Assembly: GCF_000719335.1 (NCBI RefSeq)
Contig: NZ_JOGB01000006.1
Span: forward strand, 1 to 64,000
DNA length: 64,000 bases
Source: Streptomyces sp. NRRL S-87
Lineage (GTDB): Bacteria > Actinomycetota > Actinomycetes > Streptomycetales > Streptomycetaceae
Direction: 5' to 3'
The notes beneath the pieces were generated by a model. The model was given only the letters and a program-made list of their open reading frames with translations, was not told where the DNA came from and did not search any database. Position numbers and translations under genes: made by a program. This document shows, piece after piece, positions 41,419 through 49,861 of the stretch. The first letter of the stretch is position 1. Every line of letters begins with the position of its first letter.

Positions 41419-43272
41419 TCAGGAACGGCTCGTGCCGTCCTGCGCCCTGTGCCAGGGCACGAACGCGTTCGTCAGCCCCGCCAGGGCCGCGCGCAGTTCG
41501 GGGTGGTGTCGCAGGATCACCGTGGCCATGGTGTTGTCCTCGATCCAAGCCATGCCGGCCTTGGAGTACACCTCCGGGGTGTAGTGCGCGGTGAAGAAGC
41601 GGTCGCTGCTCAACCTGACCGAAGCCATCAGGATGAAGATCCGGAACGCGGTGTTGCTGAAGGTGAACCCGGCCGGGAGCCTCTCGGCGTACATCCCGAT
41701 CATCAGGTCGACCTTCTCGATGTCGTTCCCGTACAGCCGCGCGATCTCCCTGGCCCACGTCGGATTGTCCGTCAGATCCTCGAAGTCCGCCGCCGGCTTC
41801 ATCCGCAGGAGCCGCCGGAACTCGTTGTAGCGGGGAACTCCCAGCTCCCGGCTGCGCAGGATGTCGGTGGCGGCGAGGTCCTGCACGTGCCCGTCGGGTC
41901 GCTGGTAATCCTGCAGGAACTTCGGGAAGTTGTGCAGGGTGACCAGACCCGGGTGGAGCGTGCCGAAACTGTAGAGCAGGTCGGCCATGTTCGTGCTCCC
42001 GAGGACCTTCAGCGCTTCGGGTCCGGAGATCTCTCGCAGGGAGCACCGGCGCAGGGTCCCGTCGTCGGCGGCCGAGCGCAGGTGCCAGTCGTCGCGGACC
42101 AGCGGGTGCATGCGGTAGATGGCGACGAACTCCTCGGTGAGGGCGAACGGGGCGCCGTAGTGGTCCGTCTCCGCGCCGGGGATGCCGCTGACGAGGTCGC
42201 TGTCGCTGATCCGGCCGAGAAGCTCGTGGACGCGCTCCTCCGCGAGACCCCACCAATTGGTCCGCAGGGCCTTGACCGTCGTGGGATGGCTGATGACGGC
42301 CGGGGTCCACTCCACGGTGTGGATCTTGGCGATGAGTGCGGAGTTGACGAGCCGCGCCCGCTGGAACAGCTCCTCGTCCCCCCATGACGGGTATGCGGCG
42401 TGCAGGTGGTCGCAGATGGCGTTGTGCTCGCGGGCGAACAGGCTCTGCATGATCATCAGGCCCAGCCAGAAGCCGGGCACCCGCGACGGGTCGCGGGACG
42501 GGTCGGCGAACGGGGTCTGCCCGTCGTCCCACAGCCGCAGCCTGCCCATCTCACCGGTGCGCAGGTGGCGTTGCTCCGCCTCACTCGACCCGTAGATCTG
42601 CGAGGCGTCCCACCAGTGGGAGGAGACGTTGACGCGCGTGTCGGGCATGTCGGTACCCGCCTGCGGGTCCCGGGTCGGGTCTTCGCGCGTCCGCATGATC
42701 CGCATCGGGTTCTCGGGCCAGGGGTCGTCGTCCATGAGGGGCACTTCCCAGGGCCGGTCCTCGGGACCCGTACCGTGACTGAACCAGTCACGGATCATGA
42801 ACTGCAGCCAGGTGGCGACGAGGGAGTTGACCGACTCGGCCGGGATCAGCTCCTGACGGGTGAGCAGGGCTCGGCTGACCTCCCGCGGGTTGGGCCGGGA
42901 CAGGACGTCCTCGGGCGTGGCCGGCGCGATCTTGTCCAGCGGGATGTTGCGGTTGAAACGTGTGCCCGCCATGCCCATCCGAGGCTCGTCGAGGTCGTTG
43001 AAGCTGCCGTCGGCGCTTCGGTTGACCTTGTGGTTCTCGGACTTCGGCCCGGGATCGGGAAGGTTGACCGAGGGCAGGTGCGTGGTGTCGTGGAGGTTCT
43101 CCTGGCGGAGCCTCACGCGGAGTCCGTAGAGCACCGCCAGGCCGGGTATCACGGCCAGCCTGTCCCAGCCGATGCGCCGGTCGACGTACTCGGCGAGGCC
43201 GCCGGCGGTTCGCCACGCCCACGAGGTGGACGAGGAGCCGGAGCGGCGAACGAGGGAGCGTGCTGCGCGCAT
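41419..43272 (-). CDS. Haem peroxidase of the alpha-dioxygenase/cyclooxygenase type
   Basis: 617 residues from the ATG at 43272 (AAGGAG upstream). Member of the peroxidase-cyclooxygenase superfamily with features of fatty-acid alpha-dioxygenase: ATWLQFMIRDWFSHGTGPE (distal side, His166), SLFAREHNAICDHLHAAYP, RARLVNSALIAKIHTVEWTP, and the paired catalytic Tyr386 and proximal haem His389 in FVAIYRMHPLV. Plant alpha-DOX enzymes insert O2 at C2 of fatty acids using that Tyr radical. The usual HDW block is RDW here, so activity may differ. No signal peptide. Divergent from an unrecognised membrane-anchored protein. Confidence 0.88.
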   Translation of the reverse strand: MRAARSLVRRSGSSSTSWAWRTAGGLAEYVDRRIGWDRLAVIPGLAVLYGLRVRLRQENLHDTTHLPSVNLPDPGPKSENHKVNRSADGSFNDLDEPRMGMAGTRFNRNIPLDKIAPATPEDVLSRPNPREVSRALLTRQELIPAESVNSLVATWLQFMIRDWFSHGTGPEDRPWEVPLMDDDPWPENPMRIMRTREDPTRDPQAGTDMPDTRVNVSSHWWDASQIYGSSEAEQRHLRTGEMGRLRLWDDGQTPFADPSRDPSRVPGFWLGLMIMQSLFAREHNAICDHLHAAYPSWGDEELFQRARLVNSALIAKIHTVEWTPAVISHPTTVKALRTNWWGLAEERVHELLGRISDSDLVSGIPGAETDHYGAPFALTEEFVAIYRMHPLVRDDWHLRSAADDGTLRRCSLREISGPEALKVLGSTNMADLLYSFGTLHPGLVTLHNFPKFLQDYQRPDGHVQDLAATDILRSRELGVPRYNEFRRLLRMKPAADFEDLTDNPTWAREIARLYGNDIEKVDLMIGMYAERLPAGFTFSNTAFRIFILMASVRLSSDRFFTAHYTPEVYSKAGMAWIEDNTMATVILRHHPELRAALAGLTNAFVPWHRAQDGTSRS

Positions 43273-43711
43273 GATCGTACTCCTTGGCAGGATGCGCATG
43301 GGGACGGCGGCGGGGGCGCCGCGGTGGTACCCCCGGTTCCCGCCGGGGCCGTGCCGACAGGCCGGTGATCCCGGGGAGGGCTCCGACCGGCAGTGATCGG
43401 CATGGAATTCACCCTAGGAGAACGTCGGGCCGGCCGCACGTCGGAACAGCCGCCACAATCGGCAACTATTGCGGATCGAAGGCTTGAATATTCGCCGTTC
43501 TCGACTTTTCTGCGACCCCGGGACGGCATGCGCCGCGCAGATGCGGATCCCGGCGGCGGAAGTTACGGTGATTTCGATATGCGGAAAGGCGCATCGAGGG
43601 GCCTTCGCCTTCTACCGGGTAAAGGTGTTGCGAAATTCCGGGCGGGGGCCGTTGGAGAACAATCGGGACTCCGGATATGGGATTCGGACTGCCAGGATGT
43701 GGAGAGGTCTC
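43273..43711. other. Divergent promoter region, relatively AT-rich
   Basis: 440 bp between the alpha-dioxygenase-like gene and the next gene, noticeably richer in A and T than most of the window (for example TTGAATATTCGCC near 43480 and GATTTCGATATGCGG near 43570). An in-frame extension of the next ORF runs through it, but no ribosome-binding site supports the earlier starts. It probably holds two divergent promoters; I cannot fix their boxes. Confidence 0.45.
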
Positions 43712-44557
43712 ATGCTCAGTGTCATCATGACGTGCGCGGCAATCGGCCTGATGGGCTTGATGGTGCGCTGTGCGCGGTCCGTGCACGCGGACCTGAAGTG
43801 CGGCGACGCCCCGATGCATTTCGACGACGGACTCGTGGTCACCTGGGCGGGGCCGGCACCCGAAGAAGCGCGGGTGAAGCTGGGAAACGGCGACATATTC
43901 ACACAGGTGGAGCAGGTGACCGGGTCGGGGATTCCGGCGGCATATCCGGAGAAATACCTGGAGAACCTTCGGACATCCGAGGTCTTCAACGCGAGCATGG
44001 CGTGGACCTCTGACGAGCTGGTGCGCTGGCAGGAACGCCACGGAATCGAGATGGAACCCGAGGCCATGAGCGTGTTCCAAAACTATCTCGACACCGGTCA
44101 CCGCATTCTCATGACGCTGGTGGACCATCCGAACGTCTCGGATCCGGGATCGTTCGTGGCGTGCAGCCTGGTGCTCCAGCGGGCCGTGATCGTCTACAAC
44201 GGCCGCCGGCAGGACCTGTTCCTGCGTTCGTACTTCCACAGCGCGCGGACCGACTCGTCGGAGTACGTCAACTTCGCGCCCGGTGGCAGTGTGCACTACT
44301 CCTTCAAGACGGATACGGCGTGGTTCCCGTTGGAGCTGACCCGCCTGATCTCCGAACCGGCCTCCTACGTCGAGTTGGACATCGTCACCCCCGAGGAGTT
44401 CGACGAGGCTCTTCTGCCGGCTCCGTTCTCGGGGCGGACGAGCGGGCCCGTGCTCCTCGGGGACGTCAAGTACCAGGTGCGGCGCGCCTCTGCCGTCTTC
44501 AAGGTGGGTGCAGGTCAACAAGCAGCCATCCCGGACTTCAGGATGCCGCTGGGTTGA
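43712..44557 (+). CDS. Membrane-anchored protein of unknown function (281 aa)
   Basis: The ATG at 43712 has GGAGAGG at 5 nt. One N-terminal hydrophobic helix (MLSVIMTCAAIGLMGLMVRC) is followed by a globular domain predicted outside: DLKCGDAPMHFDDGLVVTWA, YPEKYLENLRTSEVFNASMA, SVFQNYLDTGHRILMTLVDH, CSLVLQRAVIVYNGRRQDLF, YFHSARTDSSEYVNFAPGGS and ITPEEF-type ends. No domain I recognise. Third-position A and T are more frequent than in neighbours (for example AAAACTATCTC near 44080), a possible sign of a separate origin. The signal peptidase gene follows after a terminator hairpin. Confidence 0.75.
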   Translation: MLSVIMTCAAIGLMGLMVRCARSVHADLKCGDAPMHFDDGLVVTWAGPAPEEARVKLGNGDIFTQVEQVTGSGIPAAYPEKYLENLRTSEVFNASMAWTSDELVRWQERHGIEMEPEAMSVFQNYLDTGHRILMTLVDHPNVSDPGSFVACSLVLQRAVIVYNGRRQDLFLRSYFHSARTDSSEYVNFAPGGSVHYSFKTDTAWFPLELTRLISEPASYVELDIVTPEEFDEALLPAPFSGRTSGPVLLGDVKYQVRRASAVFKVGAGQQAAIPDFRMPLG

Positions 44558-44607
44558 CCGGGCCGTTCCGCGTCGTGTCGTCGGCGCGTGCCACGGGCCC
44601 CGCCGCG

Positions 44608-44638
44608 GGGAGGGCCGGCTGGTCGGGTCGGCCCTCCC
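44608..44638 (+). terminator. Terminator after the membrane-anchored protein gene
   Basis: GGGAGGGCCG (44608-44617) and CGGCCCTCCC (44629-44638) form a perfect 10-bp stem with an 11-nt loop, 50 bp after the stop and 52 bp before the signal peptidase start. Confidence 0.7.
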
Positions 44639-44690
44639 AGGGTTGGCGGCCGAGGGAGAGAACGGGCTCGACGAGCCGGGGAGGTGACGG

Positions 44691-45212
44691 GTGCGAACGG
44701 CAGAGCTTGTCTACCTGGCCGGGTTGACGCTGGCGTTCTCGGTGGTCACGTCGTTCACCTGTGTCGTCCGCGTGGTGTCCGAGTCGATGGCGCCGACGCT
44801 CCTGGTCGACGACCGGCTCCTGGTGATCCGCAGGGCCGCGCTGACGCGGTGCTTCCCGGCTCGCGGCCAGATCGTGGTCTTCACCGCTGACGCCGCGGGA
44901 GGAAGCGTCCGGCGCAGGATGGTCAAGCGGGTGGCCGCCACGGGCGGGGAGAGCATCAGTGCCGGTGCCGATCTCCCGGCGGACGGCGTGGTCCACGACG
45001 CGGCGCGGCCACGAGGACAGGGACGGGTGGGCGAGGTCGGACGCGTCGACGTACCGGCGGGCAGCGTCTACGTGCTCGGGGACAACAGGCCCGTTTCGCG
45101 CGACTCGCGGGAGTACGGGTGCATCCCTTTACGCCAGGTGACGGGCCTGGTCGTTCTCGTGGTGTGGCCCCTGCGCCGGGCGCGCGTGCTCCGGCGCTCC
45201 CCTCCGTCCTGA
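44691..45212 (+). CDS. Type I signal peptidase (S26 family)
   Basis: 173 residues from the GTG at 44691 (GGGGAGG upstream). A single N-terminal TM segment (LVYLAGLTLAFSVVTSFTCV) precedes the catalytic Ser32 in VVSESMAPTLLVDDRLLVI and the general base Lys79 in RRRMVKRVAATGGESIS, followed by GSVYVLGDNRPVSRDSREYG, the conserved box E. Short, lacking the extra C-terminal TM of some Streptomyces Sip proteins. It cleaves secretory signal peptides on the outer face of the membrane. Standing alone next to unusual genes, it may be a dedicated rather than housekeeping copy. Confidence 0.92.
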   Translation: MRTAELVYLAGLTLAFSVVTSFTCVVRVVSESMAPTLLVDDRLLVIRRAALTRCFPARGQIVVFTADAAGGSVRRRMVKRVAATGGESISAGADLPADGVVHDAARPRGQGRVGEVGRVDVPAGSVYVLGDNRPVSRDSREYGCIPLRQVTGLVVLVVWPLRRARVLRRSPPS

Positions 45213-45325
45213 GGGCCGGACCGCGGGCCCCGCCCGTGGCGCTGCTCGCCGGGGCGCTGCTCGCCGGGTCCGGCTCGCCGGCGGCCCGGGCGTTCCGGCA
45301 CGGGGGTCGCCTCGGGACGCGGGCG

Positions 45326-46258
45326 TCATCTCCAGTCGCCGAACCGCTTGAAGTAGGCCTCCACGGAGCGCACACCGGTCGCACCGACCGCGGCCCGCTG
45401 TGCTTCCCAGTCGCCCGCGAACGCCTCGACCAGCACCTCGGCGGCCCTCGGTGTGCCGATCACCTTGCGCAGGCACTCCTCACGACGAGGACCGTCGAAG
45501 TGGACGAGGGCGACCCGCGCCACGTTGTACGCGCGGCTCGTGGAGCTCAGGCGGTACGGGGGGTGCGGGCGGAACCGGTGTGCCAGCCGCGCCCCCGGGA
45601 CGGCCAGCACGTCGACCCCGCCGCGCCACGCCCGGAGACCGAAGTCCACGTCCTCCAGGCCGAGTTCGCGGAAGTCACCGAAGCCGCCCAGCCGTTCGAA
45701 CGTCGCCCGGCGGACCGCGAGGCAGCCGCCGGGCGCGAGGGGCACGGGGTACGGGGCGGTGCAGCCGGGCTCGGGAGGCAGCCAGCGCACCCGTAGGTGG
45801 GCGTCGACCAGCCGCGCCCCGCAGCCCTCCGCCGGGCTGCCGACGTCGCGCACGGCGGGCGCGAGGACGGCGTCGGGCCCGGCGTCCAGCGCGGCCCGCA
45901 GCAGGGCCAGACAGTCCCGGTCCAGCCGGCAGTGTGCGTCGAGGAACACCAGGTGCGTGCCGCGGGCGAGCCGGGCGCCGGCGTTACGGGCCGCCGCGAC
46001 CCCGCTGCGCCGGATGCGGTGGACCACGACCCCGCGGGCCCGCCACTCCGGCCGCTGCAGCACCTCGCAGCTGCCGTCGGTGCCGCCGTCGTCGACGACG
46101 ACCGTCTCGTCCGCGACCACGGATCCGGCGAACACGGACTCGAGGGTCGCGTGCAGCTCCGCGCCCTCGTCCAGCGTCGAGACGACCAGCGAGAGCGTCG
46201 ACGCCCGCGCGCCGACCCGTACGGGAGCGGGCGACGGCGCCGACGACGTACGGCTCAT
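45326..46258 (-). CDS. Glycosyltransferase family 2, last gene of the oxygenase operon
   Basis: 310 residues. GT-A fold: LSLVVSTLDEGAELHATLES, DETVVVDDGGTDGSCEVLQ, GVAAARNAGARLARGTHLVF, the metal site FLDAHCRLD (DxH type), GGCLAVRRATFERLGGFGDF and the ED motif GLEDVDFGLRAWRGG. The DAH in place of DxD and the GLEDVDF block resemble polypeptide GalNAc-transferase-like and related family 2 enzymes. Its ATG overlaps the preceding stop (ATGA at 46255-46258). It would use a nucleotide sugar; the acceptor is unknown, possibly the product of the upstream hydroxylase. Confidence 0.9.
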   Translation of the reverse strand: MSRTSSAPSPAPVRVGARASTLSLVVSTLDEGAELHATLESVFAGSVVADETVVVDDGGTDGSCEVLQRPEWRARGVVVHRIRRSGVAAARNAGARLARGTHLVFLDAHCRLDRDCLALLRAALDAGPDAVLAPAVRDVGSPAEGCGARLVDAHLRVRWLPPEPGCTAPYPVPLAPGGCLAVRRATFERLGGFGDFRELGLEDVDFGLRAWRGGVDVLAVPGARLAHRFRPHPPYRLSSTSRAYNVARVALVHFDGPRREECLRKVIGTPRAAEVLVEAFAGDWEAQRAAVGATGVRSVEAYFKRFGDWR

Positions 46259-46995
46259 GTCGCCGCCGGGCCGGGGGTGCCCGGCGGGACCCCCGCGGGC
46301 GGCAGCGTGGCGACCGGATCGATCAGTCCGGGCAGCACGGCCGCGTACCGGAGCGAGTCCTGCAGGTAGGCCGTGAGTCCGGCGGCGAGCGCGAAGTGGT
46401 AGGACGCCAGCCGGTCGAGCTCCGCACCGTCCAGGCTGAGCGCCAGCAGGTCGCCGACCCGGAGTCGGGCCAGGCCCAGCGCGTCGATCACGTTCCGGGG
46501 CGGGGCGGAGAACTCCAGGTAGTCGGCGAAGTCGGTGGACGACCGGAAGTCCGCCTCGGCGAAGCCGGCTTGCTCGAGGGCGCGCTCGACCACCCGGTCG
46601 CCCTGGCGCACCAGATAGCCCGCCGACGGCACGTCGGCCTCGTGCAGGTACTCGAGCAGGTGCTTCGTCAGGGCGCCGACGAGGCCGATGTTGGTGGCGT
46701 TGCGCCGGTCGGTCAGGACCGGTGTGAGGTGGGCCCGGTCCTCGGTTCCGAGCACGGCGATGGCCACCGCCTCGATCGTCTGCGACCCGATGCCCTTCGG
46801 CGGCCACGGCCGCTCCGTCGCGGCCAGCGCCAGGACGAGGCCGCGCCCGGACAGCAGCGGCTCCAGTACTTCGGTGAAGAGGTACGGGTAGCCGTTGCGG
46901 CGGCAGAACGTCGCGAGCGCGGTCCGCGTCTCGAGGTCGGCCTCACCGGACACACGCATCCGGACCGACTCGTTGGCGGGAGAGTGGACGGTCAT
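46255..46995 (-). CDS. Unrecognised protein (246 aa), possibly GNAT-like, between an oxygenase and a glycosyltransferase
   Basis: The ATG at 46995 follows CTCGGAGG and overlaps the preceding stop. Soluble alpha/beta protein: VSGEADLETRTALATFCRRN, GRGLVLALAATERPWPPKGI, TIEAVAIAVLGTEDRAHLTP, NATNIGLVGALTKHLLEYLH, RQGDRVVERALEQAGF. The last block resembles the acetyl-CoA-binding end of GNAT acetyltransferases, but the P-loop R-x-x-G-x-G/A is not evident, so this is only a suggestion. The tight overlaps show that it acts with its neighbours. Confidence 0.7.
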   Translation of the reverse strand: MTVHSPANESVRMRVSGEADLETRTALATFCRRNGYPYLFTEVLEPLLSGRGLVLALAATERPWPPKGIGSQTIEAVAIAVLGTEDRAHLTPVLTDRRNATNIGLVGALTKHLLEYLHEADVPSAGYLVRQGDRVVERALEQAGFAEADFRSSTDFADYLEFSAPPRNVIDALGLARLRVGDLLALSLDGAELDRLASYHFALAAGLTAYLQDSLRYAAVLPGLIDPVATLPPAGVPPGTPGPAAT

Positions 46996-47618
46996 CGCGG
47001 GCCTCCGAGCGCGGGGGAGCTGGCACTGGACATCCACCCGGCGACCGCGTAGCGCGTACCGTCCAGCACGGTCGCCACCTCGTGCATCAGTGCGGACCGG
47101 AACAGCAGCAGCATCCCCGGCTCCGGCACGACGACGACGCGCCGGTCGCGCAGGCGGGGGTCGGTCTCGTAGACGGTGAGTGCGCCGCCGTCGAACGTCG
47201 GCAGCGCCGGGGTGGCGCGGCGGCCGTTGAGGTAGAGGAGCAGCGACCAGCGGTGGGCCGCGAGCCGCGGCGGATCGTCCTTGTGGTTGGCGACGTCGCG
47301 GTGCGCACGGAAGTAGCTGCCCTTCTCGTACGACATGAAGTACGGGCCGTACAGGAAGTCCGCGTCCGAGTCGAACGCGGCGCGGTGGTCGTCGAAGTAG
47401 GACGCCATGCGCTCGCCGATGCGCCGTTTGCGGTCTTCGGGGAAGTGGTGGTCGAAGCAGAGGCGCAGGGACTCGTCCAGGAGCGATTCGCCCGCGCGGA
47501 CGACCTGGGCCGGCTCACGGGGTGACCGGTCCATGGCCCGGATGACGTCGGCGCACTCCTCGGCCGACAGGAAGCCGGGGACCGAGGCCACGTTCTGCGT
47601 CCTGAAGTGGGGTCGCAT
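46992..47618 (-). CDS. 2-oxoglutarate/Fe(II)-dependent dioxygenase (prolyl-4-hydroxylase-like)
   Basis: 208 residues from the ATG at 47618 (GGGAGG upstream). Double-stranded beta-helix with the 2-His-1-carboxylate triad: His106 and Asp108 in SYFRAHRDVANHK, His179 in LLFRSALMHEVATVL, and the 2-oxoglutarate-binding Arg189 (DGTRYAVAGWM). The N-terminal SVPGFLSAEECADVIRAMDR and the block HRWSLLLYLN are typical of P4H-type enzymes, which hydroxylate proline or small molecules. First gene of a three-gene unit with 4-nt overlaps. Hydroxylation followed by glycosylation of a protein or peptide is an attractive but unproven pathway. Confidence 0.9.
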   Translation of the reverse strand: MRPHFRTQNVASVPGFLSAEECADVIRAMDRSPREPAQVVRAGESLLDESLRLCFDHHFPEDRKRRIGERMASYFDDHRAAFDSDADFLYGPYFMSYEKGSYFRAHRDVANHKDDPPRLAAHRWSLLLYLNGRRATPALPTFDGGALTVYETDPRLRDRRVVVVPEPGMLLLFRSALMHEVATVLDGTRYAVAGWMSSASSPALGGPR

Positions 47619-47730
47619 GTCCTGACGCCTCCCGGTCGGGTACGTCTCGTGGGGGTGGCTCCACACTCCTGCACGCCGGACCGGCGCACCAGGACCGGCG
47701 CGCCGGACTACCCCGCGCGGCGGAACGCCA

Positions 47731-47777
47731 CCGGTGGGGCGGGGGCTGCGCGCGCCGGTGGGCGGGGGCTGCGCGCG
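47731..47777. repeat. Imperfect 23-24 bp tandem repeat
   Basis: CCGGTGGGGCGGGGGCTGCG plus CGCG (47731-47754) is followed by a copy with one G fewer (47755-47777) and a decayed third copy. Lies upstream of the next gene, whose start is at 47818; no function evident. Confidence 0.8.
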
Positions 47778-47817
47778 GCGGTGGGCGGAGGGGTCTGCGG
47801 GCGAACAGAATGCTGCC

Positions 47818-48309
47818 GTGCATCGCATCGAGTTCTTCACGTACGGGGCGAACGCCAGATGGGGCGTCCGGGTGGACGGGACGGACCTGCGGGAGCCGCT
47901 GGTCGACGCCGTCCGGGGGGTGTGGGAGGCCGAGGACTTCTTCCGGGAGAAGTCCCCGCAGGAGCGGGAGCAGTTCCTGCGGCACCAGTACGGCGGCCTG
48001 ACCGCCGAGGACTTCGCCGACGGGCCCGACGCGGCGGCACGCCACTTCCTGGGCGGGGCGCGGGGCCGGTTGTGGGACCTGGCGACCGGGACGACGGTGG
48101 TGCTCGGCTGCGTGTGCGGGGTGTGGGAGTGCGGGCCGCTGTACGCGCGCATCGACGCCACCGCCGACACCGTGACCTGGTCCGGCTTCCGGATGCCGTA
48201 CCGACCGGTGGGGGACGTACTGCCGCTCGGGCCGTACGCGTTCGACCGCGACGCCTACGTACGGGCGCTGACCCACCCGCCCCACCTGACCGAGGATCCG
48301 TTCTCCTGA
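47818..48309 (+). CDS. Conserved-type hypothetical protein with a Cys-rich motif (163 aa)
   Basis: Starts at the GTG at 47818 (weak ribosome-binding site): HRIEFFTYGANARWGVRVDG. Distinctive block VLGCVCGVWECGPLYARI, with a C-x-C-x4-C pattern like that of a family of small Streptomyces proteins with CGxWGC cores, followed by WSGFRMPYRP and FDRDAYVRALTHPP. Soluble. Metal binding by the Cys is possible. No function known to me. Confidence 0.7.
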   Translation: MHRIEFFTYGANARWGVRVDGTDLREPLVDAVRGVWEAEDFFREKSPQEREQFLRHQYGGLTAEDFADGPDAAARHFLGGARGRLWDLATGTTVVLGCVCGVWECGPLYARIDATADTVTWSGFRMPYRPVGDVLPLGPYAFDRDAYVRALTHPPHLTEDPFS

Positions 48310-48312
48310 GTC

Positions 48313-48548
48313 GTGTGCACCGAGCGGATCTCGACCAGTCGGCGGCAGCGGCCGGCGTCGGCAAGGGCACCCTCTTCCGCGCCTTCGGCGACCGGGCCGG
48401 CCTGCTGCGGGCGCTGTACGGACGTCGCCGGCCTGGCCGAACCCGGCTTCACCGCCCACGCGCTGCTCGCGGCGACCCGCGCCGACCTCGTCGAGCACCT
48501 GGCCGGCCGGGAAGGGGTGCCGCGCGAGCGACTGGGGTCCGGCTGCGG
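48313..48548 (+). pseudogene. Remnant of a TetR-family regulator gene
   Basis: One frame encodes SAAAAGVGKGTLFRAFGDRA then GLLRALYG, the second half of a TetR HTH. About 50 bp later another frame encodes EPGFTAHALLAATRADLVEH then LAGREGVPRERL, typical of a TetR C-terminus. The N-terminal helix and the central ligand domain are missing and the two pieces are out of frame, so an internal deletion has destroyed the gene. No functional product is expected. Confidence 0.65.
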
Positions 48549-48713
48549 GGGCTGTGGGGCCATGGGCCAGGATGGAAGTCCGTTCGGAATGCGTACGTCC
48601 GCTCAACGTGACTGCGCGCGACACGACCTGACAGGTGACAAGGTGACGACACAGCACATACGGCGGGCCGCGGCGGCCCGCTCCCTCGCCCTCGGCACTC
48701 GGGGGGCCGGCCG

Positions 48714-49823
48714 GTGATCCGCGACCTCGTCCTGCACGACTGGGTGGTGGCCGGTATCGCGCTGGCCTCCGGCTGTGCGGCCGGTCTGGTGCTGCGGGCT
48801 CTGATGAAGTGGCTGGGCAAGCACGCGAGCAGGACCAAGTGGAGCGGGGACGACGTCCTCGTCGACGCGCTGCGCACGATCGTCCCCTGGGCGGCCGTGA
48901 TCGCCGGGGCCGCGGTGGCCGCTTCCGCCCTGCCGCTCACCGTGCGCGTCGGGGGGCTGGTCGACCAGTCGCTGACGGCGGTGCTCATCGTCATCGCCAC
49001 GCTCAGCGCGGCTCGGGTGGTGGCCGGGCTGGTGCAGTCGGTGGCCGCGTCCCGGACGGGCGTCGCGGCGTCGGCGACCATCTTCGTCAACATCACCCGG
49101 ATCGTGGTGCTGACCATGGGCGTCCTCGTGGCACTGGAGACCCTCGGGGTGTCCATCGCCCCGCTGGTCACCGCCCTCGGGGTGGGCGGCCTGGCCGTGG
49201 CGCTGGCGTTGCAGGACACCCTCGCCAACCTGTTCGCGGGAGTGCACATCCTCGCCTCGAAGACGGTCCAGCCGGGTGACTACATCCGGCTCAGCAGTGG
49301 GGAGGAGGGGTACGTCGTCGACATCAACTGGCGCAACAGCGTCGTGCGGAACCTGTCCAACAACCTGGTGATCATCCCCAACGGCCGGCTGGCGCGGACG
49401 AACATGACGAACTATTCGCAGCCCGAGCAGAAGCTGTCGATCCTGGTCCAGGTCGGGGTCGGCTACGACAGCGACCTGGAGCACGTGGAGAAGGTCACCC
49501 TCGACGTCGTCGACAGCGTGATGGCCGACATCACCGGCGGGGTACCCGACCACGAGGCCGCCGTCCGCTTCCACACCTTCGCGGACTCCAGGATCAACTT
49601 CACGGTGATCCTGGGCGTCGGCGAGTTCAGCGACCAGTACCGGATCAAGCACGAGTTCATCAAGCGCCTGCACCAGCGCTACCGGACCGAGGGCATCTCG
49701 ATCCCCGCGCCCACGCGCACGGTCGCGCTTCAGCGGGACCAGGGCGGAGCGCCCCCGTCCCTTCCGCCGGTGCCGCACCAGCGGGACGCGTCGTCCGGGA
49801 CCCTGGCGGACCGGCGGCGGTAG
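48714..49823 (+). CDS. MscS-type mechanosensitive ion channel
   Basis: 369 residues from the GTG at 48714. Four predicted TM helices (about 10-30, 52-72, 82-105, 125-150), then the pore-lining TM3-like helix VTALGVGGLAVALALQDTLA and NLFAGVHILASKTVQPGDYI, the beta domain (EGYVVDINWRNSVVRNLSNN, VIIPNGRLARTNMTNYS) and the C-terminal alpha/beta domain. The C-terminus is proline-rich. It opens under membrane tension to release solutes in hypo-osmotic shock. Alone in its transcription unit. Confidence 0.95.
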   Translation: MIRDLVLHDWVVAGIALASGCAAGLVLRALMKWLGKHASRTKWSGDDVLVDALRTIVPWAAVIAGAAVAASALPLTVRVGGLVDQSLTAVLIVIATLSAARVVAGLVQSVAASRTGVAASATIFVNITRIVVLTMGVLVALETLGVSIAPLVTALGVGGLAVALALQDTLANLFAGVHILASKTVQPGDYIRLSSGEEGYVVDINWRNSVVRNLSNNLVIIPNGRLARTNMTNYSQPEQKLSILVQVGVGYDSDLEHVEKVTLDVVDSVMADITGGVPDHEAAVRFHTFADSRINFTVILGVGEFSDQYRIKHEFIKRLHQRYRTEGISIPAPTRTVALQRDQGGAPPSLPPVPHQRDASSGTLADRRR

Positions 49824-49861
49824 CCGGCGCGGAGGCCGGGGTTCGGTGTGCAGGGACGTGC

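Noticed and set aside
39832..42387. Open frame of 851 codons on the plus strand across the thioredoxin, EEP and peroxidase region
   Set aside because: Runs through three well-supported genes in other frames and has a repetitive Gly/Arg/Val composition.
43469..43711. N-terminal extension of the membrane-anchored protein by 81 residues
   Set aside because: No ribosome-binding site, and the extension would precede a well-formed N-terminal membrane anchor whose own ATG has GGAGAGG.
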